From: Clostridiales bacterium
GTDB lineage: Bacteria; Bacillota; Clostridia; Lachnospirales; Lachnospiraceae
Direction: 5' to 3'
DNA: 64,000 nucleotides
Assembly (NCBI GenBank): GCA_019420275.1
Contig: JAHZHN010000001.1
Span: forward strand, 62,001-126,000
The notes beneath the pieces were generated by a model. That model was not told the origin of the DNA. It saw only the letters and a program-made list of their open reading frames with translations, and ran no database searches. The position numbers were made by a program, and so were the translations under genes. Below are positions 44,838 to 54,002 of the stretch, in pieces (position 1 is the stretch's first letter; each line of letters starts with the position of its first letter).

Positions 44838-45977
44838 TTATGAATCCGCAGGCTGTCTTAATTTTTCTGCAAAATCTGTCATCGCTTCTGATATTTTTAA
44901 CTGCTGCGGGCAGACCTTTTCACAGCTTTTGCATCCGATACAGGCATCCGGACGTTTATCTTCATCCATGGCATCCACAGCATTGCGGGTAATAAATCCC
45001 GTATGATAACGGCTTTCATTATAAAGAGATAAGAGTGTCGGAATATCCAGATGTTTTGGACAGCGGCTGATGCAGTAGCGGCATGCGGTACATGGAAGAA
45101 TATCCAGCATACTGTCTGTTATTTCCATCAAAGTCCTCTTCTCTTCTTCTTTTAATGGCTTATTTTCTTTATAAGTTTCTATATTGTCTCTTAACTGCTG
45201 CATGTCAGACATGCCGGATAATACCATGGTCACACCCGGTGTGCTCTGCAGGAATCGAAATCCCCATGCTGGATCATCTTCCTCTGGACGCAGCGCTTTT
45301 AGTTTAAGGCTGTTTTTCTTAGATAATTTTGCAAGTTTTCCTCCACGCAGCGGTTCCATTACCCAGATTGGAATTTTTCTTTCATTAAGAAGTTTTACTT
45401 TGGCTTGCGCATTCTGAAGTTTCCAGTCCAGATAATTCAGCTGGATCTGACAAAATTCCATATATTCTCCATAAACATCCAGAAACCGCTTTAATGTATT
45501 ATATTGCCCATGACATGAAAATCCAAGATGATGGATTCTTCCATTCTCTTTTTGTTTTAACAGGTATTTTAAAATTCCATTTTTCTCATCTAAATAGGAG
45601 TCGATATTTTTTTCATATACGTTATGAAACAGATAAAAATCAAAGTATTCCACACCACATTTTCGAATCTGTTCTTCAAAAATTTCCTCTACTTTTCCCA
45701 TATTTGACAAATCATAACCCGGGAATTTTGTTGCCAGATAATAACGCTCTCTTGGATATTTTTGGAGAATATGACCTGTTACGATTTCAGATTGTCCATT
45801 ATGGTAGCCAAAAGCAGTATCATAGTAATTAATCCCATGCTCCATAGCATAATCTATCAGCTCCTCAGATGCTTTTTTATCAATATCCCCGTCTGTGCCG
45901 CCTTTGATCAATGGAAGACGCATAGCCCCAAATCCCAGGGCTGACAGCTTCATTCCCTGAAAATCATGATATATCAT
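44838..45977 (-). CDS. Aldo/keto reductase with C-terminal iron-sulfur domain
   Basis: 379 residues. NADPH-binding TIM barrel with NYYDTAFGYHNGQSE (catalytic D and Y), YLATKF (K) and LGFSCHG (H). C-terminal two-cluster ferredoxin: CTACRYCISRCP and CIGCKSCEKVCP. Substrate unknown. Promoter at 46024-46054 has MerR-type geometry. RBS AAAGGAGGAAC. Confidence 0.9.
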   Translation of the reverse strand: MIYHDFQGMKLSALGFGAMRLPLIKGGTDGDIDKKASEELIDYAMEHGINYYDTAFGYHNGQSEIVTGHILQKYPRERYYLATKFPGYDLSNMGKVEEIFEEQIRKCGVEYFDFYLFHNVYEKNIDSYLDEKNGILKYLLKQKENGRIHHLGFSCHGQYNTLKRFLDVYGEYMEFCQIQLNYLDWKLQNAQAKVKLLNERKIPIWVMEPLRGGKLAKLSKKNSLKLKALRPEEDDPAWGFRFLQSTPGVTMVLSGMSDMQQLRDNIETYKENKPLKEEEKRTLMEITDSMLDILPCTACRYCISRCPKHLDIPTLLSLYNESRYHTGFITRNAVDAMDEDKRPDACIGCKSCEKVCPQQLKISEAMTDFAEKLRQPADS

Positions 45978-46023
45978 AATGTTCCTCCTTTACTTCGCAT
46001 ATATTTGATGGTATCTTATCATA

Positions 46024-46054
46024 AAGATAACATTTAAACTTCACTTTAAGTCAA
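46024..46054 (-). promoter_or_regulatory. MerR-type promoter of the aldo/keto reductase gene
   Basis: TTGACT and TATCTT are 19 bases apart, the over-long spacer of MerR-regulated promoters, with a dyad CTTAAA-gtgaag-TTTAAA in the spacer, resembling NmlR/AdhR sites. No merR gene is adjacent. Confidence 0.6.
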
Positions 46055-46126
46055 GGAAGAAACACTAAATATTTTATCTGGATGTCTTTTCTATATTCAC
46101 CGAAATTTTCAATTAGGGCAGCAAAA

Positions 46127-46174
46127 AAAAGACATCGAGAGATATCCGTTGCTATCTCTTAATGCCTTTTTGAT
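46127..46174. terminator. Bidirectional terminator
   Basis: GAGAGATA/TATCTCTT stem extended by AAAAGACAT/ATGCCTTTT, flanked by A and T runs. Confidence 0.8.
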
Positions 46175-46188
46175 TCATTGTGATATAA

Positions 46189-46605
46189 TTAAAAATATTT
46201 TTTCTTTTGTTCTATTCTTGATATCGAATTCTCTCCACAATGGATTCTTTTTTCACATTTCGGCTCAGCAGCCAAGATAAAATCAGCTGCATGACAATGA
46301 TAATGATTGTCATGACCAAAATCTGTATCCACGGGAAATGGTAAATATTCATACCGAAATAACTGTGAGTCTTTGCGTAATATATCCGGATCGGTCTGTC
46401 TGATATGAGAAATCAGATCTGTACCGTTTCCATCCGGAAGATTCACATCACAGATCAGCATGGAAATTTCTGTTTCCTGCTTTAAAATCTGCTTTGCCTG
46501 GGAGATCGTAAAGGCAGAAATCACATAATAGCCGGCCTTTTGAAGAGTAAATTCGATTCCTCTGTTGACACTTTCATCGTCTTCTAATAATAAAATATCT
46601 GTCAT
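46189..46605 (-). pseudogene. Truncated OmpR-type response regulator fused to out-of-frame sequence
   Basis: From ATG 46605 (site AGAGGAGACG) a normal receiver domain runs 75 residues: LLLEDDESVNRG, phosphoacceptor D53 in CDVNLPDGNG, SHIRQTDPDI. There it stops resembling a regulator; the remaining frame to 46189 is unlike any protein because it is translated in the wrong frame of a permease remnant. The rest of the receiver and the DNA-binding domain are missing. 11 bases after the D-lactate dehydrogenase gene. A deletion junction lies near 46381-46392. Confidence 0.8.
46212..46395 (-). pseudogene. C-terminal remnant of a BceB/FtsX-type ABC permease
   Basis: In the other minus frame, out of step with the receiver, codons read YYAKTHSYFGMNIYHFPW, then a hydrophobic helix QILVMTIIIIVMQLILSWLLS, then RNVKKESIVERIRYQE and stop at 46214. 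The RKESIVERIR ending after a last membrane helix is the typical tail of bacitracin-type (BceB/FtsX) permeases. About 60 codons remain. Confidence 0.75.
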
Positions 46606-46615
46606 ATCGTCTCCT

Positions 46616-47596
46616 CTAACATATCCTTCTTGGATCATTTTTTCCCTGTACTTCCGCTATACAGCTCTCCATCGAATAGCGGATCATATCAGCTACTGCT
46701 TCGTCCGTAAAAAATGCGGTATGGGGCGTCATAAGCACATTTGGCATGGCATTTAATACCGCCATATCATGATGTTTCGTTATGGTATATTTATAATCTT
46801 GGTAATAAATCCCGCCTTCAGACTCCAGCACATCGAGCGCAGCAGATGACACCATTCCCTGTTCCAGTCCTTCAATCAAAGCAGCAGTATCAATCAGAGA
46901 TCCTCTTGCCATATTAATTAAAATAACACCCTGTTTCATTTTTTTTAAAGTACTGCGGTTTACCATATGATATGTTTCTTTGGATGCTGGTGTATGAAAG
47001 GTCAGAATATCACTTTCTCTCCAAAGTTCCTCCAGATTCGTATAACGGACAGCTTCTTTCAGAGAATCTTTCGGGAAAGGATCATATGCCAGGATTCTGC
47101 ATCCAAAACCGCTTAGATTTCGTATGACCTGTTCTCCAATCTTTCCAGTTCCTACGACTCCGACGGTCATATTTTTCAATTCTTTTCCTCTGACCTCCGT
47201 TAGAGAATAATCCTGCACCTGGTACCGTGTAAGAATGGTTTTCATGCGGCGTATCGTCATCAAAATGGTCATTACAGTATATTCAGCTACAGTATGCGGC
47301 GTATAACTTACATTGGATACTGAAATTCCAAATTCCTTTGCTGCTGCCAGATCAATATGATCATATCCGACGGTTCTTGTGGACACAGTCTGTATTCCTG
47401 CTTCTTTCCATACCTGCAGAAGATCTCTTCCAATTGGTGTCGTAATCGTACTGACTGCCTGACACCCTTTTACAAAAGAGCTGTTTTCAAGTGTTGGAGC
47501 TTCTGTCGTAAGTGTCAGTTCTATATTGTATTCTTTCCTATAAAATTCAAAAAATCCGCGCTCATCCGGTCTGCAATTGAATACTGCAATTTTCAT
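46616..47596 (-). CDS. D-lactate dehydrogenase-type 2-hydroxyacid dehydrogenase
   Basis: 326 residues. GVVGTGKIGEQVIRN is the NAD loop near 150; catalytic R in INMARGSLID, E in LDVLESEGG, H in MTPHTAFFTDEAV. Close to LdhA/VanH-type enzymes that interconvert pyruvate and D-lactate. It borders the truncated response regulator; a VanH role is not supported because no vanA/vanX is nearby. Confidence 0.85.
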   Translation of the reverse strand: MKIAVFNCRPDERGFFEFYRKEYNIELTLTTEAPTLENSSFVKGCQAVSTITTPIGRDLLQVWKEAGIQTVSTRTVGYDHIDLAAAKEFGISVSNVSYTPHTVAEYTVMTILMTIRRMKTILTRYQVQDYSLTEVRGKELKNMTVGVVGTGKIGEQVIRNLSGFGCRILAYDPFPKDSLKEAVRYTNLEELWRESDILTFHTPASKETYHMVNRSTLKKMKQGVILINMARGSLIDTAALIEGLEQGMVSSAALDVLESEGGIYYQDYKYTITKHHDMAVLNAMPNVLMTPHTAFFTDEAVADMIRYSMESCIAEVQGKNDPRRIC

Positions 47597-47726
47597 ATTG
47601 TTGTTTCCAGCCTTTCTCTCCTATTATTTGTCCTGGACTATTATACCATTTCTTTTCTGAGCGTACAATGTACTCCTGAAATGAACAACCGTTTCTCAAA
47701 AAAAGACATTTTTTCAGCAGGATTCA

Positions 47727-47755
47727 TTGACGGTTTCCCATGAAATCATTATAAT
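47727..47755 (+). promoter_or_regulatory. Promoter of sstT
   Basis: TTGACG, 17-base spacer, TATAAT, 69 bases before the start. Confidence 0.75.
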
Positions 47756-47823
47756 AGCAAAGTATTGTCTTTTTTCGTTAAAACGAAAAGCACAAGAAAA
47801 TAAAAGTGAAAGAAGGAAATATC

Positions 47824-49068
47824 ATGAAAAACCTGATCTCAAAATGGAGCAGCCTAAGCCTGATCACCCGAATTGTGATCGGATTAATCTTAGGTGCTAT
47901 TCTTGGAATTGCAGCTCCGCAAGCGACTGCTCTCGCAATTCTGGGAGATTTATTTGTAGGCGCTCTTCGTGCGGTTGCCCCGATTCTTGTATTTGTTCTG
48001 GTTATGTCTTCTCTTGCCAATGCAAAAGAAGGCGGTGCAAAAAATATGCGAACGGTCATCATCCTGTACATTGTCAGTACTTTCCTCGGAGCCTTTGTCG
48101 CTGCCCTTGGAAGCTTTCTGTTTCCGCAGACACTTACTCTTACAGAGGCAGCATCTGATGTAACCCCTCCAAGCGGTGTTGCAGAGGTTCTGAAAAATCT
48201 GCTGATGAACATCGTATCCAATCCGATTGACGCTCTTGCTAATGCAAATTATATTGGTATTCTTGCCTGGGCCATCATTTTCGGTATAGCGTTAAAATTT
48301 GCTTCTGATTCCACTAAACAGCTTCTTCAGGATGTTTCAGAAGCGGTGACCAAAGCGGTCCATTGGATTATTGCATGCGCGCCGTTTGGTATTATGGGAC
48401 TGGTATTTGACACAGTTTCTTCCAATGGCCTGTCTATTTTTACAGACTATGGACGGCTGCTTGCCCTTCTGATTGGATGTATGCTCGTATGCGCTTTGGT
48501 TTCCAATCCGCTGCTTGTATTTTTATGTCTCAGAAAAAATCCATACCCTCTGGTATTGAAGTGTTTGAAAGAAAGCGGCATCACAGCATTCTTTACAAGA
48601 AGTTCTGCCGCAAACATCCCAATGAACATGGCTTTATGTGAACGCCTTGGATTAAATAAAGACAGTTATTCAGTATCTATTCCACTGGGAGCTACGATTA
48701 ATATGGACGGAGCGGCCGTAACGATTACCGTTATGTCTCTGGCAGCAGCTCATACTCTTGGCATTTCAGTGGACATCCCTACTTCTGTAATTTTAGGTGT
48801 TCTTGCAACGGCCTCTGCCTGCGGAGCCTCTGGAGTTGCCGGCGGATCCCTACTTTTGATTCCTCTGGCATGTTCTCTCTTTGGAATTCCGAATGATATT
48901 GCCATGCAGGTCGTAGGTGTAGGATTTATCATCGGAGTGGTTCAGGATTCTATGGAAACTGCCCTAAATTCATCTTCCGATGTATTAATGACAGCAACTG
49001 CCGAATTTTACAACCGCAAAAAAGCCGGCGAAGACATCATTCTAGTTCCGAAACACTCTTCAAAATAG
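47824..49068 (+). CDS. sstT: Serine/threonine:Na+ symporter
   Basis: 414 residues, DAACS (dicarboxylate/amino acid:cation) family with eight or more helices. [12 protein letters not shown] start, [16 protein letters not shown] [20 protein letters not shown] with the conserved SSA hairpin near 260, and [12 protein letters not shown] (NMDG motif) near 296. GAAGGAAA precedes the ATG at 47824. Monocistronic with own promoter and terminator. Confidence 0.93.
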   Translation: MKNLISKWSSLSLITRIVIGLILGAILGIAAPQATALAILGDLFVGALRAVAPILVFVLVMSSLANAKEGGAKNMRTVIILYIVSTFLGAFVAALGSFLFPQTLTLTEAASDVTPPSGVAEVLKNLLMNIVSNPIDALANANYIGILAWAIIFGIALKFASDSTKQLLQDVSEAVTKAVHWIIACAPFGIMGLVFDTVSSNGLSIFTDYGRLLALLIGCMLVCALVSNPLLVFLCLRKNPYPLVLKCLKESGITAFFTRSSAANIPMNMALCERLGLNKDSYSVSIPLGATINMDGAAVTITVMSLAAAHTLGISVDIPTSVILGVLATASACGASGVAGGSLLLIPLACSLFGIPNDIAMQVVGVGFIIGVVQDSMETALNSSSDVLMTATAEFYNRKKAGEDIILVPKHSSK

Positions 49069-49140
49069 GGGATAACAACAGAAACCACCTTCTAAATTTA
49101 ATGACAGAATCAGTTGACGGAATTTGCCTTTTTAACATAA

Positions 49141-49194
49141 AAAGCTGCTGCTCTATAGATGATAAATCATCTATTTTGCAACAGCTCTTTTTTA
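49141..49194 (+). terminator. Nested terminator after sstT
   Basis: Outer stem AAAGCTGCTG/CAACAGCTCTTT and inner ATAGATGAT/ATCATCTAT stem, then TTTTTT. Convergent with the yqeC gene end. Confidence 0.7.
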
Positions 49195-50598
49195 TTCTGT
49201 AACCGGCACAAATAAAATCCGATTTGTCCCTCCGCAGATCATGCCAAGATCCGCACCTTCTTCATTCGACAATGAAAAGTCCTTTATGGTAATTTCTTTT
49301 ATCTTCGGTGCTGTATCAATGACTTCTTTTTCCAAAATTCCTCCTCCGATGCTTCCAATGATCTGATTATTGCCAATCAGCATCATGCTTCCAACACCTC
49401 TTGGAGAAGATCCTGTTTTTTGTATGATAATACACAGTATACCATTTTCCTTTGTTTCCAAAAGTTCTTTTGTCATCGTGCTGACAGTTCCCTGATTTTT
49501 GATCTGAATCAATTCTGCCGCAATGCTCACTGCAATCTCTTCCGGAGTTCTGGCACCAATAGAAAGACCAATCGGCGCGTGAATGGATTCTACAATCTTT
49601 TTAGAATATCCCTGATGCTGCAAGGATTCAAACGTAGCTTTCACTTTTTTCTTGCTGCCAATCATACCGAGGTAAGCGTAAGATCTCTCCAGAACTTTCT
49701 TAACACAGACCTCATCTGCCGCGTGCCCTCTTGTGACAACTACATAGTAATGTCTACTGCCTTTCGGAAGATAACCTTCCAAAGACTGAAAATCACAGCA
49801 GTAAACTTCATCCGCCTCTTGAAGTTTCGTTTTATCCGCAAATTCTTTTCGATCATCTAAAATAATGGTATAAAAATTCAAAAACTTTGCAAGTTTCAAG
49901 AGTGCGGCTGCCACATGACCTGCTCCAAAGATTACGAGTTTTGGCTGGGAAGAAAACCAGTCTCTTTGTATCAAAGACACATCTTTTTCCTCTTGTAAAA
50001 AACGAGCAGCAACTTTTTCATATAGAGTTTGAATCTGGCCGGGACAAACACTAATTCTGGCATTAGGATAGCGTCTGCGAAGAGGCTTCACATAGCCTTC
50101 TGTCACCAACCGCTGCAGATGAATGGGCTCAAGAACTTCGTCTTCCTTTATACCAAGACATTCAAGCACCAAATCTTTTCGGTGAACTGCATCCCCGCAG
50201 GTCTTTCCAAGAGCAGAAAGACCTGTAACAATATGAATCTCATCAACAATCTTTGGAATAACCGGTTCATGAGAACCAGGATATTTAACAGGCAGTCCCC
50301 TGGATCCGTCTGCTTCTACCAAGACAACATCTGCAAGTTCTGCCGCCTGTTTTAATATTTCATCCGAAAGGGGACCAATTTTAGAAGTCCCTGCGATACT
50401 GGTTCCGGCCATACAATATTTTTGCTTTTCAAGCCGTTCTTTTATTTCTTCTACAGAAGGATCCAAGATCGTTTCTTTTTCAATCCTCATATGGGTGGTT
50501 GTGCCAACAAAAACTGTTTTTCCCTGTGCCAGCTAATCATCCCGAAGCCTCTGTATCCGAGTTGTTTTCCCGCCGGATCCTACAACCGCGATTAACAT
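49192..50598 (-). pseudogene. YqeC-XdhC fusion with in-frame TAG near the start
   Basis: Accessory protein of selenium-dependent molybdenum hydroxylases. From ATG 50598 (site GGAGGG) the first 21 codons encode MLIAVVGSGGKTTRIQRLRD, the P-loop of YqeC; codon 22 (50535-50533) is TAG; the frame then continues in register, LAQGKTVFVGTTTHMR, through YqeC to about residue 215, an XdhC Rossmann domain (KLVIFGAGHVAAALLK) and a CoxI-like domain at the end. Reinitiation at 50490 would give 432 residues without the P-loop. The two XdhC halves are in reverse of the usual order. Likely inactive for GTP/ATP binding unless read through. Confidence 0.8.
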
Positions 50599-50607
50599 AT
50601 TTCCCTC

Positions 50608-52566
50608 CTACTCTTTTGCAAGCTGTTTCAGGGCATCTGCCGCATACCGAATCTTCTGTTTTGTTACATCATATCCAAAACTGAAACGAACCATGCCCTG
50701 TTCCTTGGTTTTGTAATGTTCATGAACCAACGGTGAACAATGAGCTCCTGAACGGGTCTGAATGCCAAATCGTTCTGCCAGCTCATCGCTGACCTCAGAA
50801 GATGCATAAGTTCCGAGATTACAAGACAGCACTGCTGTGCGTTTCCCGAAATCTGTGTCATCATTCATTCCGTAAATTTTAATATCCGGTATTTTTTTGA
50901 TCAGCTCATAAAAAAATTTGATATCTTCTTGTTCCTTTGTCCGGATTCGATCCAATCCTATTGACATAAGATAACGGATTCCTGCCTCTAATCCGGAAAT
51001 TCCCGGTCCGTTTAACGTCCCGGCCTCCAAGGCTTCCGGCATTCTTTCAGGATGTGTTTTGGAAAAAGAATCAAAGCCGCTTCCACCAGTCAAAAGCGGG
51101 CGTATCTGTACGCCGTCTCTAACACATAATCCCCCTACTCCCTGCGGACCCAGAAGGGCTTTATGCCCGGCAAAACATAAAATATCAATACAGTCTTTCT
51201 CCATGGAGATTGGAAAAATTCCGGCAGTCTGAGCCGTATCTGCTATGAATAAAATTTTCTTTTTCCGGCACAGTCTTCCGACTTTTCGGATATCAAATAC
51301 CTCACCGGTCACATTAGAGCCATGAGCCATTACGACAACTTTGGTATTCTTCCGAATCGCTTTGGCAATAGATTCTGCATCCGGAGACGTAATTGTTAGT
51401 GAAACTCCCGCTTTTTCCAATTCATAAAGAGGCCGTAAAACACTGTTGTGTTCCATATATGTGGTAATCACATGATCGCCTGGATTCAGGACTCCTTTCA
51501 GTGCAATATTGAGACTGGCAGTAATCCCGCTGGTAAAAGCCACCTGCTCTGGACGACAACACTGAAAAAACTCTGAAATGGTCTGTCTGGCCTGATAAAT
51601 GTTTCTGGCCGCTGCAAGAGAAGCTCTGTGGACACCACGTCCTGCATTTCCATAGGACATAGCCTTCCATACAGCTTCTTTCACCTGTGGTGGTTTTGCC
51701 GGATTTGTCGCTGCGTAATCTGCATAGAATCCGGCTGTTTTCTTTCTGATATCCAGACCGTTTTGGGTCTGAACACTTAAAATTGCTTCCAGAACACCTC
51801 CTCCAATACAGCGTGCTTTATCGGAAATTGTAAAACAATTATTATATTCTTCAATTCTTGGGTCAATATCCGCAATTTTAAATCCCTTTGTAACCGGGTA
51901 TCCATCCCGGATCAATCCTCTCAGCAACCCATCAATTGTTGCAGGAATTTCTATCTTCCTATGCCCTGTTTCTATATACGCGATGATCTGTCCTTTTTTT
52001 ACCGTGTCTGTAATGCGGCAAACATTGTGAAGAATCCCTTCTTCCGGAGAATGTATGACTCTGTCTTTTCCTACACCTGCAATAATACCGGGAACCCCTG
52101 TATTAGCAATGGCCCGTCCATCCCAGATCACTCTTCCAAGCTGATGTCCTCGTTTCGTCTCAATGACAGCGTCCACATCTTTTCCTGCGGTAAATCCTGG
52201 GCCTAAACCTATGGTAATCGGTGCCATATCTCTTTTGGTACCAAGATTTTTCTTCGCAAGAATTGCATCAACCAGAGCAAACGGCTTCCACTTCTTTAGG
52301 ATATTTCCTTCAGGATCGATCATTAAAGCAGGCTGTCCCTGCTCCATGATCTCAGAAGCTTCTTCCTTTGTCTTTGCCAGCCGGCAGGTCATATCTTCTA
52401 CCGTTGCTGTTTTGTCATATACCGCTTCCGAAAATGCCACATTTCTCCGAATAGCAGATGGTGACGCGGTTTCCAGTACCAAAACATGAAATCCGCTTTT
52501 TACCAATTTATAAATGGTACCGGTTGCGATATCTCCGCCGCCCCGTACAATCACTAATTCTTTCAT
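50608..52566 (-). CDS. YqeB-cysteine desulfurase fusion
   Basis: 652 residues. Residues 1 to about 275 are YqeB (EF2563 family), an SDMH accessory protein: VIVRGGGDIATGTIYKLVKSGF, GLGPGFTAGKDVDAVIETKRGH. From about 285 (FYADYAATNPAKPPQVKEA) a PLP-dependent class V aminotransferase follows, with AHGSNVTGE, the PLP lysine in CFAGHKALLGPQG and C-terminal RSGAHCSPLVH, whose Cys is the persulfide/selenide site. The pair could feed S or Se to the molybdenum cofactor. Ends 10 bases before yqeC. Confidence 0.87.
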   Translation of the reverse strand: MKELVIVRGGGDIATGTIYKLVKSGFHVLVLETASPSAIRRNVAFSEAVYDKTATVEDMTCRLAKTKEEASEIMEQGQPALMIDPEGNILKKWKPFALVDAILAKKNLGTKRDMAPITIGLGPGFTAGKDVDAVIETKRGHQLGRVIWDGRAIANTGVPGIIAGVGKDRVIHSPEEGILHNVCRITDTVKKGQIIAYIETGHRKIEIPATIDGLLRGLIRDGYPVTKGFKIADIDPRIEEYNNCFTISDKARCIGGGVLEAILSVQTQNGLDIRKKTAGFYADYAATNPAKPPQVKEAVWKAMSYGNAGRGVHRASLAAARNIYQARQTISEFFQCCRPEQVAFTSGITASLNIALKGVLNPGDHVITTYMEHNSVLRPLYELEKAGVSLTITSPDAESIAKAIRKNTKVVVMAHGSNVTGEVFDIRKVGRLCRKKKILFIADTAQTAGIFPISMEKDCIDILCFAGHKALLGPQGVGGLCVRDGVQIRPLLTGGSGFDSFSKTHPERMPEALEAGTLNGPGISGLEAGIRYLMSIGLDRIRTKEQEDIKFFYELIKKIPDIKIYGMNDDTDFGKRTAVLSCNLGTYASSEVSDELAERFGIQTRSGAHCSPLVHEHYKTKEQGMVRFSFGYDVTKQKIRYAADALKQLAKE

Positions 52567-52595
52567 TCATTACTCCTTCGGCTTCATCGATTTTT

Positions 52596-52958
52596 CTATA
52601 TTGTACCATGATTTCCGAAATGTTTCATAAAAGATTGTCTGGCGGCTTCATAAACATCCTGCTGAAATTCCTCATACCGATTCAAAAGATCTTCTCCTTC
52701 TGGGGTAAGACGGGAATAACCACCTGATTTTCCGCCAGATACACTCTCGATCAGGGAAAATCCAAGATCCTCTTCTGCCCGCCTCACAATCTTCCAGGCT
52801 TTGCTTGCTGCCATTCCCATTTCCTTATATGCAGCTGAAAGCGATCCTTTTTGTGCCACCAGCCGCATTAGCTGGGCAACGCCTTTTCCAAACACCGGAT
52901 CTTTTGAAAATACCCGAAGTCTTATATCATATTTTACCGGAATGTGCTCTGTTTTCAT
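52596..52958 (-). CDS. ModE-like winged-helix regulator
   Basis: 120 residues with only the N-terminal ModE winged helix: LMRLVAQKGSLSAAYKEMGMAASKAWKIVRRAEEDLG near 35-70 and the wing GGKSGGYSRLTPEGE. The molybdate-binding (Di-MOP) domains of E. coli ModE are absent, so it may sense molybdate differently or act constitutively. Start at ATG 52958, one base from the MoeA-like stop. It sits inside the mod/Moco operon, a natural autoregulator. Confidence 0.85.
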   Translation of the reverse strand: MKTEHIPVKYDIRLRVFSKDPVFGKGVAQLMRLVAQKGSLSAAYKEMGMAASKAWKIVRRAEEDLGFSLIESVSGGKSGGYSRLTPEGEDLLNRYEEFQQDVYEAARQSFMKHFGNHGTI

Positions 52959-52959
52959 C

Positions 52960-53988
52960 TTACCATCCCTTTCCAAATCCACAGTTGGGATAAGTGCAAA
53001 CTTCACATCCAAGACAAAATCCACCTTCTCCCAGGGAAGCAAGTTCCCTGGCAGTAATCGGATCATCCGCCATAACCCTGGGAAGAATCAAGTCAAAAAT
53101 CGTTTTTTTGGAATACATGACACATCCCGGCAGTCCCATAATCGGAATCCTGTCTTTCCCATAATATGCAAGGAGGAACATAGCACCCGGAAGAACCGGC
53201 GCTCCATAGGAAATGATCTCAGCACCTGTGTTTTTAATAGCCAGAGGTGTCTGGTCATCTGGATCCACACTCATTCCTCCAGTGCACAAAACCATCTGCG
53301 CACCATGTTCCAAAGCTTTTAAAACTGCCCGGGTAACCTGCGTGTGATCATCCGGAAGTACGATATGCTCTGTGATATTCGCACCGTATTCTTTTAACTT
53401 CTCCTCGATGACCGGCGTAAATGTATCTTTGATTCGACCAAAATAAACTTCATTTCCTGTGGTGATCACAGCTGCCTTTTTCGTCTGATAAGAAAGCAAT
53501 GACATAATAGGTCCTTCATTCGCTATCTGTTCTACCGGTTCCATCTTTTCCTTTTCAATTACAAGAGGAATAATTCTTGTGCCAGCAAGTTTATCTCCTT
53601 TTTTCACCGGCATATTTCCATGCCGGGAAGCAATCATCATCTGCCCAAGAGAATTAATTCTTAAAAGACGTTCCTTATCAATTTTAAAAAGGCCATCATG
53701 TTCTGCTGACAATTCAATCTTGCCTTCTTTCACTTCAGATCTTGACATACCAGCATTCTGACAAGCTCTGCAGAGTATCTCGGCTGCATCATTTTCATGA
53801 AGCATATTTTCTCCTGCTTCCCATACGTACAAATGATCTTTGCCAAGAGACAAAAGAACCGGAATATCTTCTTCCGTCACAATATGTCCTTTTCGAAATC
53901 TTGCATCTTTCGTCACTCCGCGGATAATCTGTGTAATATCATGGCAAAGAACCATACCTGCGGCTTTTTTTGTTTCTATTTGTTTCAT
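52960..53988 (-). CDS. MoeA-like molybdopterin-binding protein with Cys-rich tail
   Basis: 342 residues. MoCF-binding domain with AAVITTGNEVYFGRI and MVLCTGGMSVDPDDQTPLAI, as in MoeA/MogA folds; the beginning differs from standard MoeA. The last residues CLGCEVCTYPNCGFGKG form a CxxC-x2-C cluster, probably metal-binding, as in SDMH-associated members of the group. Molybdenum insertion or cofactor trafficking is the likely role. Confidence 0.82.
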   Translation of the reverse strand: MKQIETKKAAGMVLCHDITQIIRGVTKDARFRKGHIVTEEDIPVLLSLGKDHLYVWEAGENMLHENDAAEILCRACQNAGMSRSEVKEGKIELSAEHDGLFKIDKERLLRINSLGQMMIASRHGNMPVKKGDKLAGTRIIPLVIEKEKMEPVEQIANEGPIMSLLSYQTKKAAVITTGNEVYFGRIKDTFTPVIEEKLKEYGANITEHIVLPDDHTQVTRAVLKALEHGAQMVLCTGGMSVDPDDQTPLAIKNTGAEIISYGAPVLPGAMFLLAYYGKDRIPIMGLPGCVMYSKKTIFDLILPRVMADDPITARELASLGEGGFCLGCEVCTYPNCGFGKGW

Positions 53989-54002
53989 TGATTTCCATCC
54001 TT

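Noticed and set aside
46616..47596. D-lactate dehydrogenase as VanH of a glycopeptide resistance cluster
   Set aside because: No ligase (vanA-type), vanX or kinase is present; the neighbouring regulator remnant belongs with a BceB-type permease.
50533..50535. Selenocysteine or pyrrolysine at the yqeC stop
   Set aside because: Selenocysteine uses TGA, not TAG, and no pyl genes are in the window; read-through cannot be excluded but is not supported.
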